Part shown: piece after piece, positions 8,413 to 16,609 of the stretch
How positions within the stretch are numbered: position 1 is the stretch's first letter
Layout of the letters: the number at the start of each line of letters is the position of its first letter
Source: DASZHJ01 sp035517495
Lineage (GTDB): Bacteria; Pseudomonadota; Alphaproteobacteria; ATCC43930; CGMCC-115725
Assembly: GCA_035517495.1 (NCBI GenBank)
Contig: DATIYT010000024.1
Span: 1 to 64,000, forward strand
DNA: 64,000 nt
Direction: 5' to 3'
The notes under the pieces: generated by a model
The model's database searches: none
What the model was told of the DNA's origin: nothing
Seen by the model: the letters and a program-made list of their open reading frames with translations, nothing else
Position numbers and translations under genes: made by a program

Positions 8413-8796
8413 ATGACAAAAGATTCCGAGACTCCTTCCGATGAAGGATTGCTCTTCTTTACCAAGGCAATCCACGGCGGCCTCGTCTTCAGCAGCGACC
8501 TCGCCGAGAAGATAGCCGAGCTTCTTTTCGAAGCTCACTACGGTAAGGAGGAACTCGCGCGGCAAAGACCTCTGCTGGTGAGAGACAAAGACACATATTG
8601 GCGGATCGAAGGGAGCTGGAATCGCGAGGGCAAAATCAACGGACGTGCGGAGCTTTTTGTCTCGATCGATAAATACAATGGCCGTGTCACGAACTTCGGT
8701 GGTTATGCTCGGTTGCAACCGCACCCCTCCGTCGTTCCGATCCTGCAGCAGCACTTCGAGAACCTGAAGGGCAAGAAATCCGACGGTGACAAATGA
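8413..8796 (+). CDS. NTF2-fold immunity-like protein (Imm-NTF2-2 type)
   Basis: A 127-residue cytoplasmic protein. The segment AEKIAELLFEAHYGKE, then RPLLV and a WRIEGSW strand followed by GRAELFVSIDKYNGRV, matches my recollection of the NTF2-fold immunity family found beside polymorphic toxins: a leading helix with the HYGKE turn, followed by beta-strands. Such proteins neutralise a cognate toxin by binding. No toxin gene is recognisable within the window, so it appears to be an orphan; the short frame just upstream may be related. GC content is lower than in its neighbours, fitting horizontal acquisition. It could instead be a general NTF2-like protein of unknown role. Confidence 0.6.
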   Translation: MTKDSETPSDEGLLFFTKAIHGGLVFSSDLAEKIAELLFEAHYGKEELARQRPLLVRDKDTYWRIEGSWNREGKINGRAELFVSIDKYNGRVTNFGGYARLQPHPSVVPILQQHFENLKGKKSDGDK

Positions 8797-8831
8797 ATTT
8801 GCGGCCCTCACTTATTGGGTGAAGGCATCCG

Positions 8832-10082
8832 CTAGTTCGCGCCATCCCCCGCGTTCGCGCGCTCCAGCACTGCATTCAGCAGCACCGCGCAGCCCATGGC
8901 GAGGTCTTCGGGTTTCGCGTCTTCGATCTCGTTGTGGCTGATGCCGCCCACGCATGGCACGAAGATCATCGCGGTCGGCGCGACCCGCGCCATATAGACG
9001 GCGTCGTGGCCGGCGCCGCTGATGATATCCATGTGCGGATAGCCCAGCGCCTTCGTCGATTGGCGCACCAGCTCGACACAGGCTTTGTCGAAAGGCGTCG
9101 GCGGGAAATACCAAAATTCCTTCACCTCGACGTCGAGCCCGATCGCGCCGGCGACCTGGGCGCAGGCTGCGCGAAGCTCGCGATCCATTTGCGTCAGCAC
9201 GGCGTCCTCGGGATGGCGGAAGTCCACCGTGAAAAACACGCGCCCCGGAATCGTGTTGCGGGAGTTGGGGCTCGATTGAATGAATCCCACGGTGGCGCAG
9301 GCATAAGGCGGGTGCGCAAGGCCGATGCGATTGACCGCGTCGATCATGCGCGATGCTCCCACCAGCGCGTCCCGGCGCTTGGTCATGGGCGTCGGCCCCG
9401 CATGCGCCTCCTGCCCCACCACGGTGATTTCGTACCAGCGCTGCCCTTGCGCACCCGTCACGATGCCGATCGGCCTCTTCTGATCCTCGAGGATCGGTCC
9501 CTGCTCGATATGGGCTTCGAAATAGGCGCCGATCTTGCGGCCGCCGACCGGCGTCTCCCCGGCAAAGCCGATGCGCTTCAGCTCGGCTCCCAAGGTGACG
9601 CCGGTCAAGTTGTCAGGGCGCCCCAGACCCTCCTTGAGATCGAACACGCCCGCGAAGACGCCGGATCCCACCATCGGCGGCGAGAAACGCGAGCCCTCCT
9701 CGTTCGTCCACACCACGACCTCCACTGGCGCCTCGGTCTCGTAGTTGAGATCGTTGAGGGTCCGGATCACCTCCAGACCCGCGAGCACGCCGTAGACGCC
9801 ATCGAACTTTCCACCGGTCGGCTGGGTGTCGAGATGGCTTCCCGCCAGCACCGGCGGCAGCGCCGGATTTTTGCCGGCCCGGCGCGCGAAGATGTTGCCC
9901 ATCGCGTCGACGCTGACCGCGCATCCCGCCGCCTCGCACCAGCGAATGAAGAGATCGCGGCCTTGGCGATCGAGGTCGGTGAGCGCCAGACGGCAGACGC
10001 CACCCTTCTCGGTGGCGCCAATCCGCGCCATCTCCATGAGCGACTGCCAGAGCCGTTCGCCATTGATGGTGAGGTTGCGCAT
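8832..10082 (-). CDS. M20-family Zn-dependent hydrolase (N-carbamoyl-L-amino-acid hydrolase / allantoate amidohydrolase type), paralogue 1
   Basis: 416 residues. Hydrolyses the amide or carbamoyl bond of N-carbamoyl amino acids or ureides in the cytoplasm. The di-metal ligands fit the carbamoylase family closely: H83 and D94 (GSHLDTQPTGGKFDG), E128/E129 (NEEGSRF), H191 (HIEQGP) and a C-terminal His in GISHNEIED. The dimerisation-domain motif HAGPTPM is present. Start chosen at MRNLTING; the ten in-frame residues further upstream carry no family features. It is divergent from a second, related gene 77 nt away. The exact substrate (carbamoyl amino acid, beta-ureidopropionate, allantoate) cannot be read from sequence. 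Confidence 0.85.
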   Translation of the reverse strand: MRNLTINGERLWQSLMEMARIGATEKGGVCRLALTDLDRQGRDLFIRWCEAAGCAVSVDAMGNIFARRAGKNPALPPVLAGSHLDTQPTGGKFDGVYGVLAGLEVIRTLNDLNYETEAPVEVVVWTNEEGSRFSPPMVGSGVFAGVFDLKEGLGRPDNLTGVTLGAELKRIGFAGETPVGGRKIGAYFEAHIEQGPILEDQKRPIGIVTGAQGQRWYEITVVGQEAHAGPTPMTKRRDALVGASRMIDAVNRIGLAHPPYACATVGFIQSSPNSRNTIPGRVFFTVDFRHPEDAVLTQMDRELRAACAQVAGAIGLDVEVKEFWYFPPTPFDKACVELVRQSTKALGYPHMDIISGAGHDAVYMARVAPTAMIFVPCVGGISHNEIEDAKPEDLAMGCAVLLNAVLERANAGDGAN

Positions 10083-10159
10083 CTCGCACTTTCTCCCCGC
10101 AAAGCCTGGCACTCGCTATAGTCCAAGCTACCCGATCCCGACAACCCCGCGGAGGGCCC

Positions 10160-11413
10160 ATGCTGCGGAATACCAAGCGACCCGCCGACGCCATCGACGA
10201 ACAGCGGCTCTGGCGGCGGCAGATGGAATTGGCGCGGTTCGGGGCGCGGCCCGACGGCGGCGTCAATCGCCAGGCGCTCTCGGCCGAAGACATCGCGGCG
10301 CGGCGCCAACTGATCCAATGGGCGACCGCGCGCGGCTTTGCCTGCATGGTTGATCCCATCGGCAACCTGTTCGTGCGGCGGGCGGGCCGCAATCCCGACG
10401 CGGCGCCGATCTTGACCGGGAGCCATCTCGACAGCCAGCCAGCCGGCGGCAAATTCGATGGCGCCTATGGGGTGATGGCCGGGCTCGAGGCGCTAGAGGC
10501 GCTCGAGGACCTTGGCCTCTCTACCGAGCGGCCGATCGAGCTGGTGGCGTGGTGCAACGAAGAGGGCGGCCGGTTTCCGCCGGGCGCCATGGGCTCCGCC
10601 GCCTATGGCGGCGCGCAGAAGCTCGATGACCTGCTGGCGATCCGCGACTGGGAGGGTGTCACGGTCGAGGCAGCGCTCAAGACCACGCTCGCTGCGACCC
10701 CCGAAGCGGCGCCGCGACCGCTTGGCGGCAGGCCTGCCGCCTATGTGGAGGCGCATATCGAGCAGGGGCCGCTGCTGGAGACCGCTCGTACCACCATCGG
10801 CGTGGTGACGGGAATACAGGGCGCGCAGTGGTACCACGTGGAAGTCACCGGCGCCGAGGCGCACGCGGGAACCGCGCCACTCAAGACCCGGCGCGACGCG
10901 CTCAAAGCCGCGATGGCGATGATTGCGGCACTGGAGCAACTGATGGCGGACGAAACCGACACGGTTCGATTTACCGTCGGGCGCTTCGACGTCACGCCCA
11001 ACTCCACCAACACCGTGCCGGGTCGCGTGCTGTTCACCATCGACTTCCGCCATCCCGACGCCGGCGTACTGGCACGTCTCGGGGGCGCCATCGAAGGCGT
11101 GTGCCGTTCCAATGCGCGGGGTTGCGAGGTGCACGTGACCAAGACCCTCGACATGTCCCCAATCCGCTTCGACCCCGCAATCCAGCGGCAAATCGATGCG
11201 ACCGCCGGCGAGCTCGGGCTCTCGCGGATGGCGATTGCGTCCGGCGCGTTCCACGACGCCAAGTACATGAACCCGCTCTGCCCCAGCGGCATGATCTTTG
11301 TCCCCTGCGAGAAGGGCATCAGCCATAATCCGGTGGAGAATGCGACGCCGGGCGATCTCGCCGCCGGCGCCAAGGTGCTGGTGGAAGTGTTGCTGCAACT
11401 CGCGGAGCACTGA
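10160..11413 (+). CDS. M20-family Zn-dependent hydrolase (carbamoylase / allantoate amidohydrolase type), paralogue 2
   Basis: 417 residues, a homologue of the divergent gene at 8832-10082, with the same ligands: H89 and D100 (GSHLDSQPAGGKFDG), a Glu pair in NEEGGRF, His in HIEQGP and the C-terminal GISHNP. The two copies differ widely outside the active site, so this is an old duplication or separate acquisition, probably with different substrates. The stop is separated by a single base from the next start (TGAGATG), so it is translated together with the 2-oxoglutarate-type oxygenase. An ATG with GGAGGG upstream supports the start. Confidence 0.85.
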   Translation: MLRNTKRPADAIDEQRLWRRQMELARFGARPDGGVNRQALSAEDIAARRQLIQWATARGFACMVDPIGNLFVRRAGRNPDAAPILTGSHLDSQPAGGKFDGAYGVMAGLEALEALEDLGLSTERPIELVAWCNEEGGRFPPGAMGSAAYGGAQKLDDLLAIRDWEGVTVEAALKTTLAATPEAAPRPLGGRPAAYVEAHIEQGPLLETARTTIGVVTGIQGAQWYHVEVTGAEAHAGTAPLKTRRDALKAAMAMIAALEQLMADETDTVRFTVGRFDVTPNSTNTVPGRVLFTIDFRHPDAGVLARLGGAIEGVCRSNARGCEVHVTKTLDMSPIRFDPAIQRQIDATAGELGLSRMAIASGAFHDAKYMNPLCPSGMIFVPCEKGISHNPVENATPGDLAAGAKVLVEVLLQLAEH

Positions 11414-11414
11414 G

Positions 11415-12404
11415 ATGGATCGACCGAGCGCGAGTGTGCCGATCATCGACTTCGCGCCCTTCCGTGAGGGCGTGGCCAAAGCGCGCATCGCCACGGCCGT
11501 CCGCGATGCCTGCGAGAGCACCGGATTCTTCTACCTGAGCCGACACGGGATCGCGGATCGCACGATCGCCGACGCATTCGCGGCCTCGCGGCGATTCTTC
11601 GAGCTACCGCTCTCCGAACGCCTCAAGGTGAAGTTGGTGATTGGCAAGAACCGCGGCTATCAGCCCTTGGGATCGCGCATCTATGCCGACAAGGCGGACG
11701 CACCCGATCTCAATGAGAGTTTCAAGTATCAGCACGAACTCGCTCCCGACGATCCCGATGTTCTCGACGGCAACCGCGTACATGCGCTCAATCAATGGCC
11801 GGATCTGCCCGGTTTCCGCGCGCCGCTCATCGCCTATTACGATGCGATGGAGATGTTGAGCGATGGTCTCCTGCGCGCCTTTGCCTTGGCGCTCGATCTC
11901 GACGAGAGCTATTTCCTCGCCTTTTATCGAAAGCCGCTGACGCAAATCAATCTGATCCACTATCCGCCGCATCCGCCGGTGACGCCCGGGCGGCAGTTCG
12001 GCTTGCGCCCCCATGCCGATACCACGGCCTTCACAATCCTGGCGCAAGGCGGTGTCGAGGGCTTGCAGGTCGAGCACCGGGATGGCTGGATCGAGGTGTC
12101 GCCGATCCCCGGCACCTTCGTCATCAACATCGGCGACATGATGGCGCGCTGGACCAATGACCGCTTCGCCTCCACTCCGCACCGTGTGATCAATCGCTCG
12201 GGGCAGGAACGCTATTCGATCCCGTTCTTCGCCATTCCCGACTTCGATGCCTTGGTCGAGTGTCTGCCGAGTTGCCACGGTCCGGGCAAGCCCGCCAAAT
12301 ACCCACCGCTTCGGGTCGGCGACTTCATGATCAACAGCAACGCCACCGACTGGAACAAGGATGGCCCGCTGAAAGGCGCGAGCCCTCCCGACTGGCCGAG
12401 CTGA
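11415..12404 (+). CDS. Isopenicillin-N-synthase-family Fe(II)/2-oxoglutarate-dependent oxygenase
   Basis: 329 residues. Couples oxidation of an unknown substrate to decarboxylation of 2-oxoglutarate. The double-stranded beta-helix carries the 2-His-1-Asp iron triad H200, D202 (RPHADTTAF) and H256 (TPHRVIN), and the 2-oxoglutarate-binding R266-Y-S. The N-terminal DIOX_N motif is VPIIDFAPF followed by GFFYLSRHGI. It sits one base after carbamoylase paralogue 2, suggesting that oxygenase and amidohydrolase act on the same compound, for example a ureide or a modified amino acid. Relatives include thymine 7-hydroxylase-like enzymes, so nucleobase chemistry is one possibility, not a conclusion. Confidence 0.85.
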   Translation: MDRPSASVPIIDFAPFREGVAKARIATAVRDACESTGFFYLSRHGIADRTIADAFAASRRFFELPLSERLKVKLVIGKNRGYQPLGSRIYADKADAPDLNESFKYQHELAPDDPDVLDGNRVHALNQWPDLPGFRAPLIAYYDAMEMLSDGLLRAFALALDLDESYFLAFYRKPLTQINLIHYPPHPPVTPGRQFGLRPHADTTAFTILAQGGVEGLQVEHRDGWIEVSPIPGTFVINIGDMMARWTNDRFASTPHRVINRSGQERYSIPFFAIPDFDALVECLPSCHGPGKPAKYPPLRVGDFMINSNATDWNKDGPLKGASPPDWPS

Positions 12405-12411
12405 GGTCCTC

Positions 12412-13173
12412 TCAGAAAATTCGCCCGCCATCCACTGCAATCGTCTGTCCCGTCACCATGGCGGCGCTGGTGCAGAGGAAGAAGATCACCTCGGCGATTT
12501 CATGAGGCTTCGCGGCTCTCCCCAGCATGGTGCGGTCGGTGTAGGCGGATTTGCGGTCCTGCGGCCATTCGCGGGTCCACGGAGAATCGACGAGACCGGG
12601 CGCCACGGCGTTGACGCGCGCTTCGGGAGCGAGCGCGCGCGCCAGCGCGATGGTGAGATTGATGAGGCCGGCCTTGCTCGCCCCATAGGCGATGCTGCTG
12701 CCGATGCTGCCGAGACCCGCCACCGAGGCGGTATTGCAGACCGCGCCGCGCGATTGCTTGAGCGCCTGCGCCGCCGCTCGCGTACAGCGGAACGGACCAA
12801 CGAGATTGGTATTGAGTATGGTGTTCCAGAATTGCTCGGTCATGGCGTCAAGCTCGGCGAGCGCGATCGGCTCGCGCGCATTCGGCGTCCCGGCGTTGTT
12901 CACGAGATAATCGAGTCCACCGAGCCGGTCGAGCGCCGCCATCACCATGCCCTCGGCGGCGCCGCCCTTGGAGACGTCGCCGGGCACGTTCACGATCCGA
13001 AAACCTGCGGCAGCGAGCCGCTTCGTCTCCTGCTCGCCGCGGGGATCGTCGGCCAGGTGGTTGATCGCGACTGTGGCACCCGCGCGCGCAAACAGCTCCA
13101 CGGTCGCAAGCCCGATGCCGGACGCGCCGCCGGTCACCAATACTTTCTTACCCGCGAGATCGATAGTGAGCAT
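12412..13173 (-). CDS. SDR-family NAD(P)-dependent oxidoreductase
   Basis: 253 residues, the usual length of a classical short-chain dehydrogenase. The nucleotide motif TGGASGIG is at 14-21, NNAG at 91-94, catalytic Ser149, and Y162-x3-K166. The C-terminus ends with the common VDGG sequence. It probably reduces or oxidises an alcohol or ketone, substrate unknown. It converges with the oxygenase gene, leaving 7 nt between the stops, so it is not in that operon. The upstream side faces the repeat-rich gap at 13174-13559. Confidence 0.9.
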   Translation of the reverse strand: MLTIDLAGKKVLVTGGASGIGLATVELFARAGATVAINHLADDPRGEQETKRLAAAGFRIVNVPGDVSKGGAAEGMVMAALDRLGGLDYLVNNAGTPNAREPIALAELDAMTEQFWNTILNTNLVGPFRCTRAAAQALKQSRGAVCNTASVAGLGSIGSSIAYGASKAGLINLTIALARALAPEARVNAVAPGLVDSPWTREWPQDRKSAYTDRTMLGRAAKPHEIAEVIFFLCTSAAMVTGQTIAVDGGRIF

Positions 13174-13214
13174 GAGAGACCTCCCTCTTCCGGCCTGCGC
13201 AACAGAAATCAGTT

Positions 13215-13255
13215 TAAGGGGATGTGGGGATAATTAGGAGATCAGGAGATGAGTA
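13215..13255 (+). repeat. G-rich dispersed repeat, copy B
   Basis: Starts with TAAGGGGATGTGGGGATAA (13215-13233), whose exact reverse complement occurs in the tandem copies C (13467-13485 in the first unit). It continues TTAGGAGATCAGGAGATGAG, similar to copy A. B on the plus strand and C on the minus strand form an opposed pair around 13256-13442, which holds no gene but contains the REP pair. The gap 13174-13559 otherwise shows nothing I can name. Confidence 0.6.
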
Positions 13256-13278
13256 AACCAAAAAATCTCGTCAAGGCC

Positions 13279-13388
13279 GTGATTGCGAGGAGCGCTCGGG
13301 TCCGGCCAAAGAACAGGCTCAGCAACTAAGCATTCCAGCATCATGGCGCATTGCTTGCCCCGGGTCGCTTCGCCGCGCTCGCAATGAC
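13279..13388. repeat. REP-like inverted pair (BIME-like)
   Basis: Two opposed copies of a sequence type common between genes of soil alphaproteobacteria: GTGATTGCGAGGAGCGC at 13279 and, inverted, GCGCTCGCAATGAC ending at 13388. The perfect arms are ATTGCGAG (13282-13289) and CTCGCAAT (13378-13385). The right copy continues on the minus strand as GGCGAAGCGACCCGGGGCAAGCAATG, the usual REP consensus layout GTCATTGCGAG...GAAGC...CAAT. It could form a large stem-loop in RNA or DNA. No coding content is seen. Confidence 0.65.
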
Positions 13389-13442
13389 ACCCGCTGGAGA
13401 TCCCGCTTTGAGCGCTCCCCGGCGAACGAACCGTCCCTCATC

Positions 13443-13542
13443 ACCGATCATCCCCGCATCACCAGGTTATCCCCACATCCCCTTACTCTTTTACCGATCA
13501 TCCCCGCATCTCCAGGCTATCCCCACATCCCCTTACTCTTTT
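13443..13542 (-). repeat. Tandem 50-bp repeat, two units (G-rich repeat, copies C1 and C2)
   Basis: Two adjacent 50-bp units (13443-13492 and 13493-13542) differing at two positions. Each begins ACCGATCATCCCCGCATC and ends with CCCCACATCCCCTTACTCTT plus TT. Read on the minus strand they belong to the same family as copy B. There are only two units and no spacers, so this is not a CRISPR array. The second unit ends 18 nt before the stop of the gamma-glutamyltransferase gene, so the repeats would lie in its 3' untranslated region. Confidence 0.85.
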
Positions 13543-13559
13543 TCCGTTTCCAACCGCCT

Positions 13560-15143
13560 TCAATATCCCGCCGCGAAACCGTCCTTGCGCGGCTCCGATG
13601 CGCCCAAGAGAACGCCGCGCTCGTGGTCGATCCAGATCGCCTGGCAACCGCCGAGCGGCTTCGGCAGGCGTTCAATCTTGTGGCCGCGCTTCGCGAGGTC
13701 GGCGGCGGCGGTCTCGTCGATCGTGCGTTCGAGCTGCAACACGCCGTTGATCGCGAAGCTGCGCGGGGCATCAGCGGCCTGCTGCAGATCGAAGCCCTGG
13801 TCAAAGATACGCGACAGCACGCTCGCGTGGCCGGTAGCCTGGTAATTCCCGCCCATGACCCCGAACGGCATGACGGCGCGCCCGTCCTTCACCAGCATGC
13901 CCGGAATGATCGTGTGCAGCGGCCGCTTATTGGGTGCGATCGCGTTGGGGTGTCCCGGGATGGTGCGGAACATGGAGCCACGGCTGTGAAACAGCACGCC
14001 GCTCTTGGGTGCCGTAATGCCGCAACCGAATTCGTGGAAGAGCGAGTTGATAAAAGAGACCGCGTTGCGGTCGCGATCGACGATGCAGAGATAGACGGTG
14101 TCCTTGTGCTCGGGCTCGTCCCACGCCACGGGATCGGAGGCTCGGTCAAGCTTGATCCCTGCGCGCGTGCGCACGGCCCGCGCTTCCGAGAGGAACTCGG
14201 CGACCGGCACGCCCATCCCCGCGGGATCGCCGAAGAAAGTGTCGCGGGCGCGGTAAGCTGCCTTGGTCGTCTCGGCGATCAGGTGGATGCGGTCGGTCTC
14301 GCTCCAGCGCGAGGCACCGAGATCGAACCCCTCGATCGTCCGCAGGATCATCAGCGCCGCAAGTCCTTGGCCATTGGGTGGGCACTCGAACACCTCGTGT
14401 CCTCGGAACGGCGCGGAGATAGGGGTCACGTAGTCGCCGGCGACAGCCGCGAAATCTTCTTCGGTATGAAGACCGCCGCGCGCCCTGAGCTTTGCCACCA
14501 TGTCGGCCGCGATCTCTCCTCGATAGAACGCGTCCGGCCCCCGACGCGCAATCCGGCGGAGTGTTTCCGCGAGCAAGGGCTGGCGATGCAGATCGCCGAC
14601 GCCGGGCGGCGTGCCGGCGGGGAGAAAGACGGCGCGGCTGTTGGGATCGCGCGCGAGTTTCTCGGCGCCGGTGCTCCAGTCCAGGGCCACGCGTGGGGTC
14701 ACGCGCAGGCCTTCAACCGCAAGCTCGATCGCCGGCTGCAGCAGCGCCGACATGTCCATGGTCCCATGGTCTTCGATCAGCCGAAACCAAGCGGCCACGG
14801 CACCGGGGACGGTAACGGCGTGCGGTGTTTCGATGGGAATCTCGGCGAATTGGCGCTCGCGATACCAGTCCAGTGTCGCCGCCGCCGGACTTCGCCCCGA
14901 GCCGTTGTAGGCGATGGGCGTCGCGCCTTTGCGCGAATAGAGCACGAAGCAATCGCCGCCGATCCCCGTCATCGCGGGTTCCGCGACCCCGAGCAACGCC
15001 GCCGCGGCGACCGCTGCGTCCATGGCATTGCCGCCACGCTTCAGGATGTCCAGCGCTGTCAGGGTCGCGAGCGGGTGCGAGGTCGCCGCCATGGCTTCGC
15101 CCGCGACCGCCAGCGAGCGGTTCGGTTGGTGAAAATCGCGCAT
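13560..15143 (-). CDS. ggt: Gamma-glutamyltransferase family protein (Ntn hydrolase)
   Basis: 527 residues. Self-cleaving N-terminal-nucleophile enzyme that removes gamma-glutamyl groups from glutathione or related amides. The nucleophile is Thr349 in KDTVYLCIVD, which becomes the N-terminus of the small subunit; GIGGDC (60-65) and the large-subunit start match the family. There is no signal peptide, so it probably belongs to the cytoplasmic branch that includes acylases and glutathione hydrolase-like proteins rather than to classical periplasmic Ggt. Substrate is therefore uncertain. It fits the peptide and amide theme of its neighbours and diverges from the thiolase gene. Confidence 0.85.
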   Translation of the reverse strand: MRDFHQPNRSLAVAGEAMAATSHPLATLTALDILKRGGNAMDAAVAAAALLGVAEPAMTGIGGDCFVLYSRKGATPIAYNGSGRSPAAATLDWYRERQFAEIPIETPHAVTVPGAVAAWFRLIEDHGTMDMSALLQPAIELAVEGLRVTPRVALDWSTGAEKLARDPNSRAVFLPAGTPPGVGDLHRQPLLAETLRRIARRGPDAFYRGEIAADMVAKLRARGGLHTEEDFAAVAGDYVTPISAPFRGHEVFECPPNGQGLAALMILRTIEGFDLGASRWSETDRIHLIAETTKAAYRARDTFFGDPAGMGVPVAEFLSEARAVRTRAGIKLDRASDPVAWDEPEHKDTVYLCIVDRDRNAVSFINSLFHEFGCGITAPKSGVLFHSRGSMFRTIPGHPNAIAPNKRPLHTIIPGMLVKDGRAVMPFGVMGGNYQATGHASVLSRIFDQGFDLQQAADAPRSFAINGVLQLERTIDETAAADLAKRGHKIERLPKPLGGCQAIWIDHERGVLLGASEPRKDGFAAGY

Positions 15144-15265
15144 CTACCGGTCCTTAAAGGGAAATTCAGCCGGGACAATTAACTTGTGGCGCACTGTGGC
15201 ACTGTTCTACCCTGCCGGTCAAACGCGACCGGCTCCCACTTACCTAGATTTGGAGGCCTTTCGGC

Positions 15266-16468
15266 ATGACCGACGCCTATATCTATGACGGCCTGCGCAC
15301 GCCCTTCGGCCGCCATGCCGGCACGCTCGCGGCCGTGCGCGCCGATGACCTGCTTGCCGGCGTCATCAAGACCCTGGTGGAGCGGAACCCCTTCAAGCCG
15401 GAGGCCTACGAGGACTCCGTCATGGGCTGCACCAATCAGGCCGGCGAGGACGCGCGCAATGTGGCACGCCACGCGGCGCTGCTGGCGGGGCTCCCCACTT
15501 CGATTGGCGGCATCACCGTGAACCGGCTCTGCGGCAGCGGATTGGCGGCCATTTGCGACGCGGGGCGCGCGGTAGCGGCGGGCCAGGGCGAGCTGTTCGT
15601 CGCGGGCGGCGTCGAGAGCATGAGCCGCGCTCCTTTCGTGATGGCCAAGAGCGAAAGCGCCTATGCGCGAGACGTCCGCGTGTTTGATTCGACGATCGGG
15701 GCGCGCTTCCCCAACCCGAAGATCAACAAGGGTTTCGGCCAGGACACCATGCCGGAGACCGCCGACAATGTGGGACGCGACCTCGGCATCGCTCGCGACG
15801 CGTCGGATCGCTTCGCGCTCGCTTCCCAGGAAAAATACGCGAGGGCCAAGAGCGATGGATTCTTCTCGGGCGAACTGCTGGCGGTGGCAGTGCCCGGCGC
15901 AAAACGCGGCAGCGAAATCTCCGTAAGCGAGGACGAGCATCCCCGTCCCAACACCACGCTCGACCGGCTCCAGGAATTGAAGCCACTGTTTGCGAACGGT
16001 GTGGTGACCGCCGGGAACGCCTCCGGCATCAACGATGGGGCCGGCGCAGTCATCGTGGGATCGCTCGCAATCGGAGAAAAGGCCGGCAAGAAACCGCTCG
16101 CGCGTCTGGTCTCGGCGGCGATCGCCGGGGTTGAGCCGCGCGTCATGGGTCTTGGGCCCGTGCCCGCCTCCAAGAAGGCGCTGGCGCGCGCGGGACTCAC
16201 CCTCAAGGACATGGACGTGATCGAAATCAACGAGGCGTTCGCGACGCAGGTGCTGGGCTGCCTCAAGCTGCTCGAACTCCCTGAGGACGAAGGGCGCGTC
16301 AATCCCAACGGCGGGGCGATTGCGGTCGGTCACCCGCTCGGCGCTTCGGGAGTGCGGCTTGCCTTGACGGCGATCCGAGAACTGCATCGGCGTCAGGGGC
16401 GGTATGCTCTCGTCTCCATGTGCATCGGCGTCGGGCAAGGCATTGCCGCGATCTTCGAGCGCGTCTGA
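15266..16468 (+). CDS. Thiolase (acetyl-CoA acetyltransferase / 3-oxoadipyl-CoA thiolase type)
   Basis: 400 residues. Splits or forms a 3-oxoacyl-CoA using CoA. Catalytic residues are in place: nucleophile C89 in NRLCGSG, GHPLGASG near 350 for the His, and a second Cys in CIGVGQG near the C-terminus. The N-terminus YIYDGLRTPFGRHAG resembles the PcaF/3-oxoadipyl-CoA thiolase group, which acts in aromatic breakdown, but no other beta-ketoadipate gene is in the window, so the specific role is open. Start ATG is preceded by GGAGGCC. Confidence 0.9.
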   Translation: MTDAYIYDGLRTPFGRHAGTLAAVRADDLLAGVIKTLVERNPFKPEAYEDSVMGCTNQAGEDARNVARHAALLAGLPTSIGGITVNRLCGSGLAAICDAGRAVAAGQGELFVAGGVESMSRAPFVMAKSESAYARDVRVFDSTIGARFPNPKINKGFGQDTMPETADNVGRDLGIARDASDRFALASQEKYARAKSDGFFSGELLAVAVPGAKRGSEISVSEDEHPRPNTTLDRLQELKPLFANGVVTAGNASGINDGAGAVIVGSLAIGEKAGKKPLARLVSAAIAGVEPRVMGLGPVPASKKALARAGLTLKDMDVIEINEAFATQVLGCLKLLELPEDEGRVNPNGGAIAVGHPLGASGVRLALTAIRELHRRQGRYALVSMCIGVGQGIAAIFERV

Positions 16469-16565
16469 CACCGCAGCAGGATGTGATGCGGATTTGTCAG
16501 AGCAGCGCACGCGTGGTTGCCGCCACCAATGCCACAAGGTCATATGGTTCCGGCATTTCCGATAA

Positions 16566-16608
16566 GATTTGGAGATGGGGAGATAGTTTTGTGATTGGGG
16601 GATGGGAG
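16566..16608 (+). repeat. G-rich dispersed repeat, copy D (left flank of GxxExxY gene)
   Basis: Reads GATTTGGAGATGGGGAGAT, a short T-rich link, then GATTGGGGGATGGGAG. The first part matches copy A over TTTGGAGAT-NN-GGRGAT. It runs up to the GTG start of the GxxExxY gene and its last GGGAG also serves as a Shine-Dalgarno sequence, so repeat and gene may travel together. Confidence 0.55.
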
Positions 16609-16609
16609 C

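Noticed and set aside
10105..10125. Sigma-54 promoter (TGGCAC...) between the two carbamoylase genes
   Set aside because: The -24-like TGGCAC is present but no TTGCA or GC follows at the required spacing.
13443..13542. CRISPR array
   Set aside because: Only two 50-bp units directly joined with no spacers, and no cas genes anywhere in the window.
13623..15182. A 519-codon plus-strand frame opposite the gamma-glutamyltransferase gene
   Set aside because: No recognisable motif, Arg-rich sequence; the minus-strand gene has the Ntn nucleophile region and correct length.
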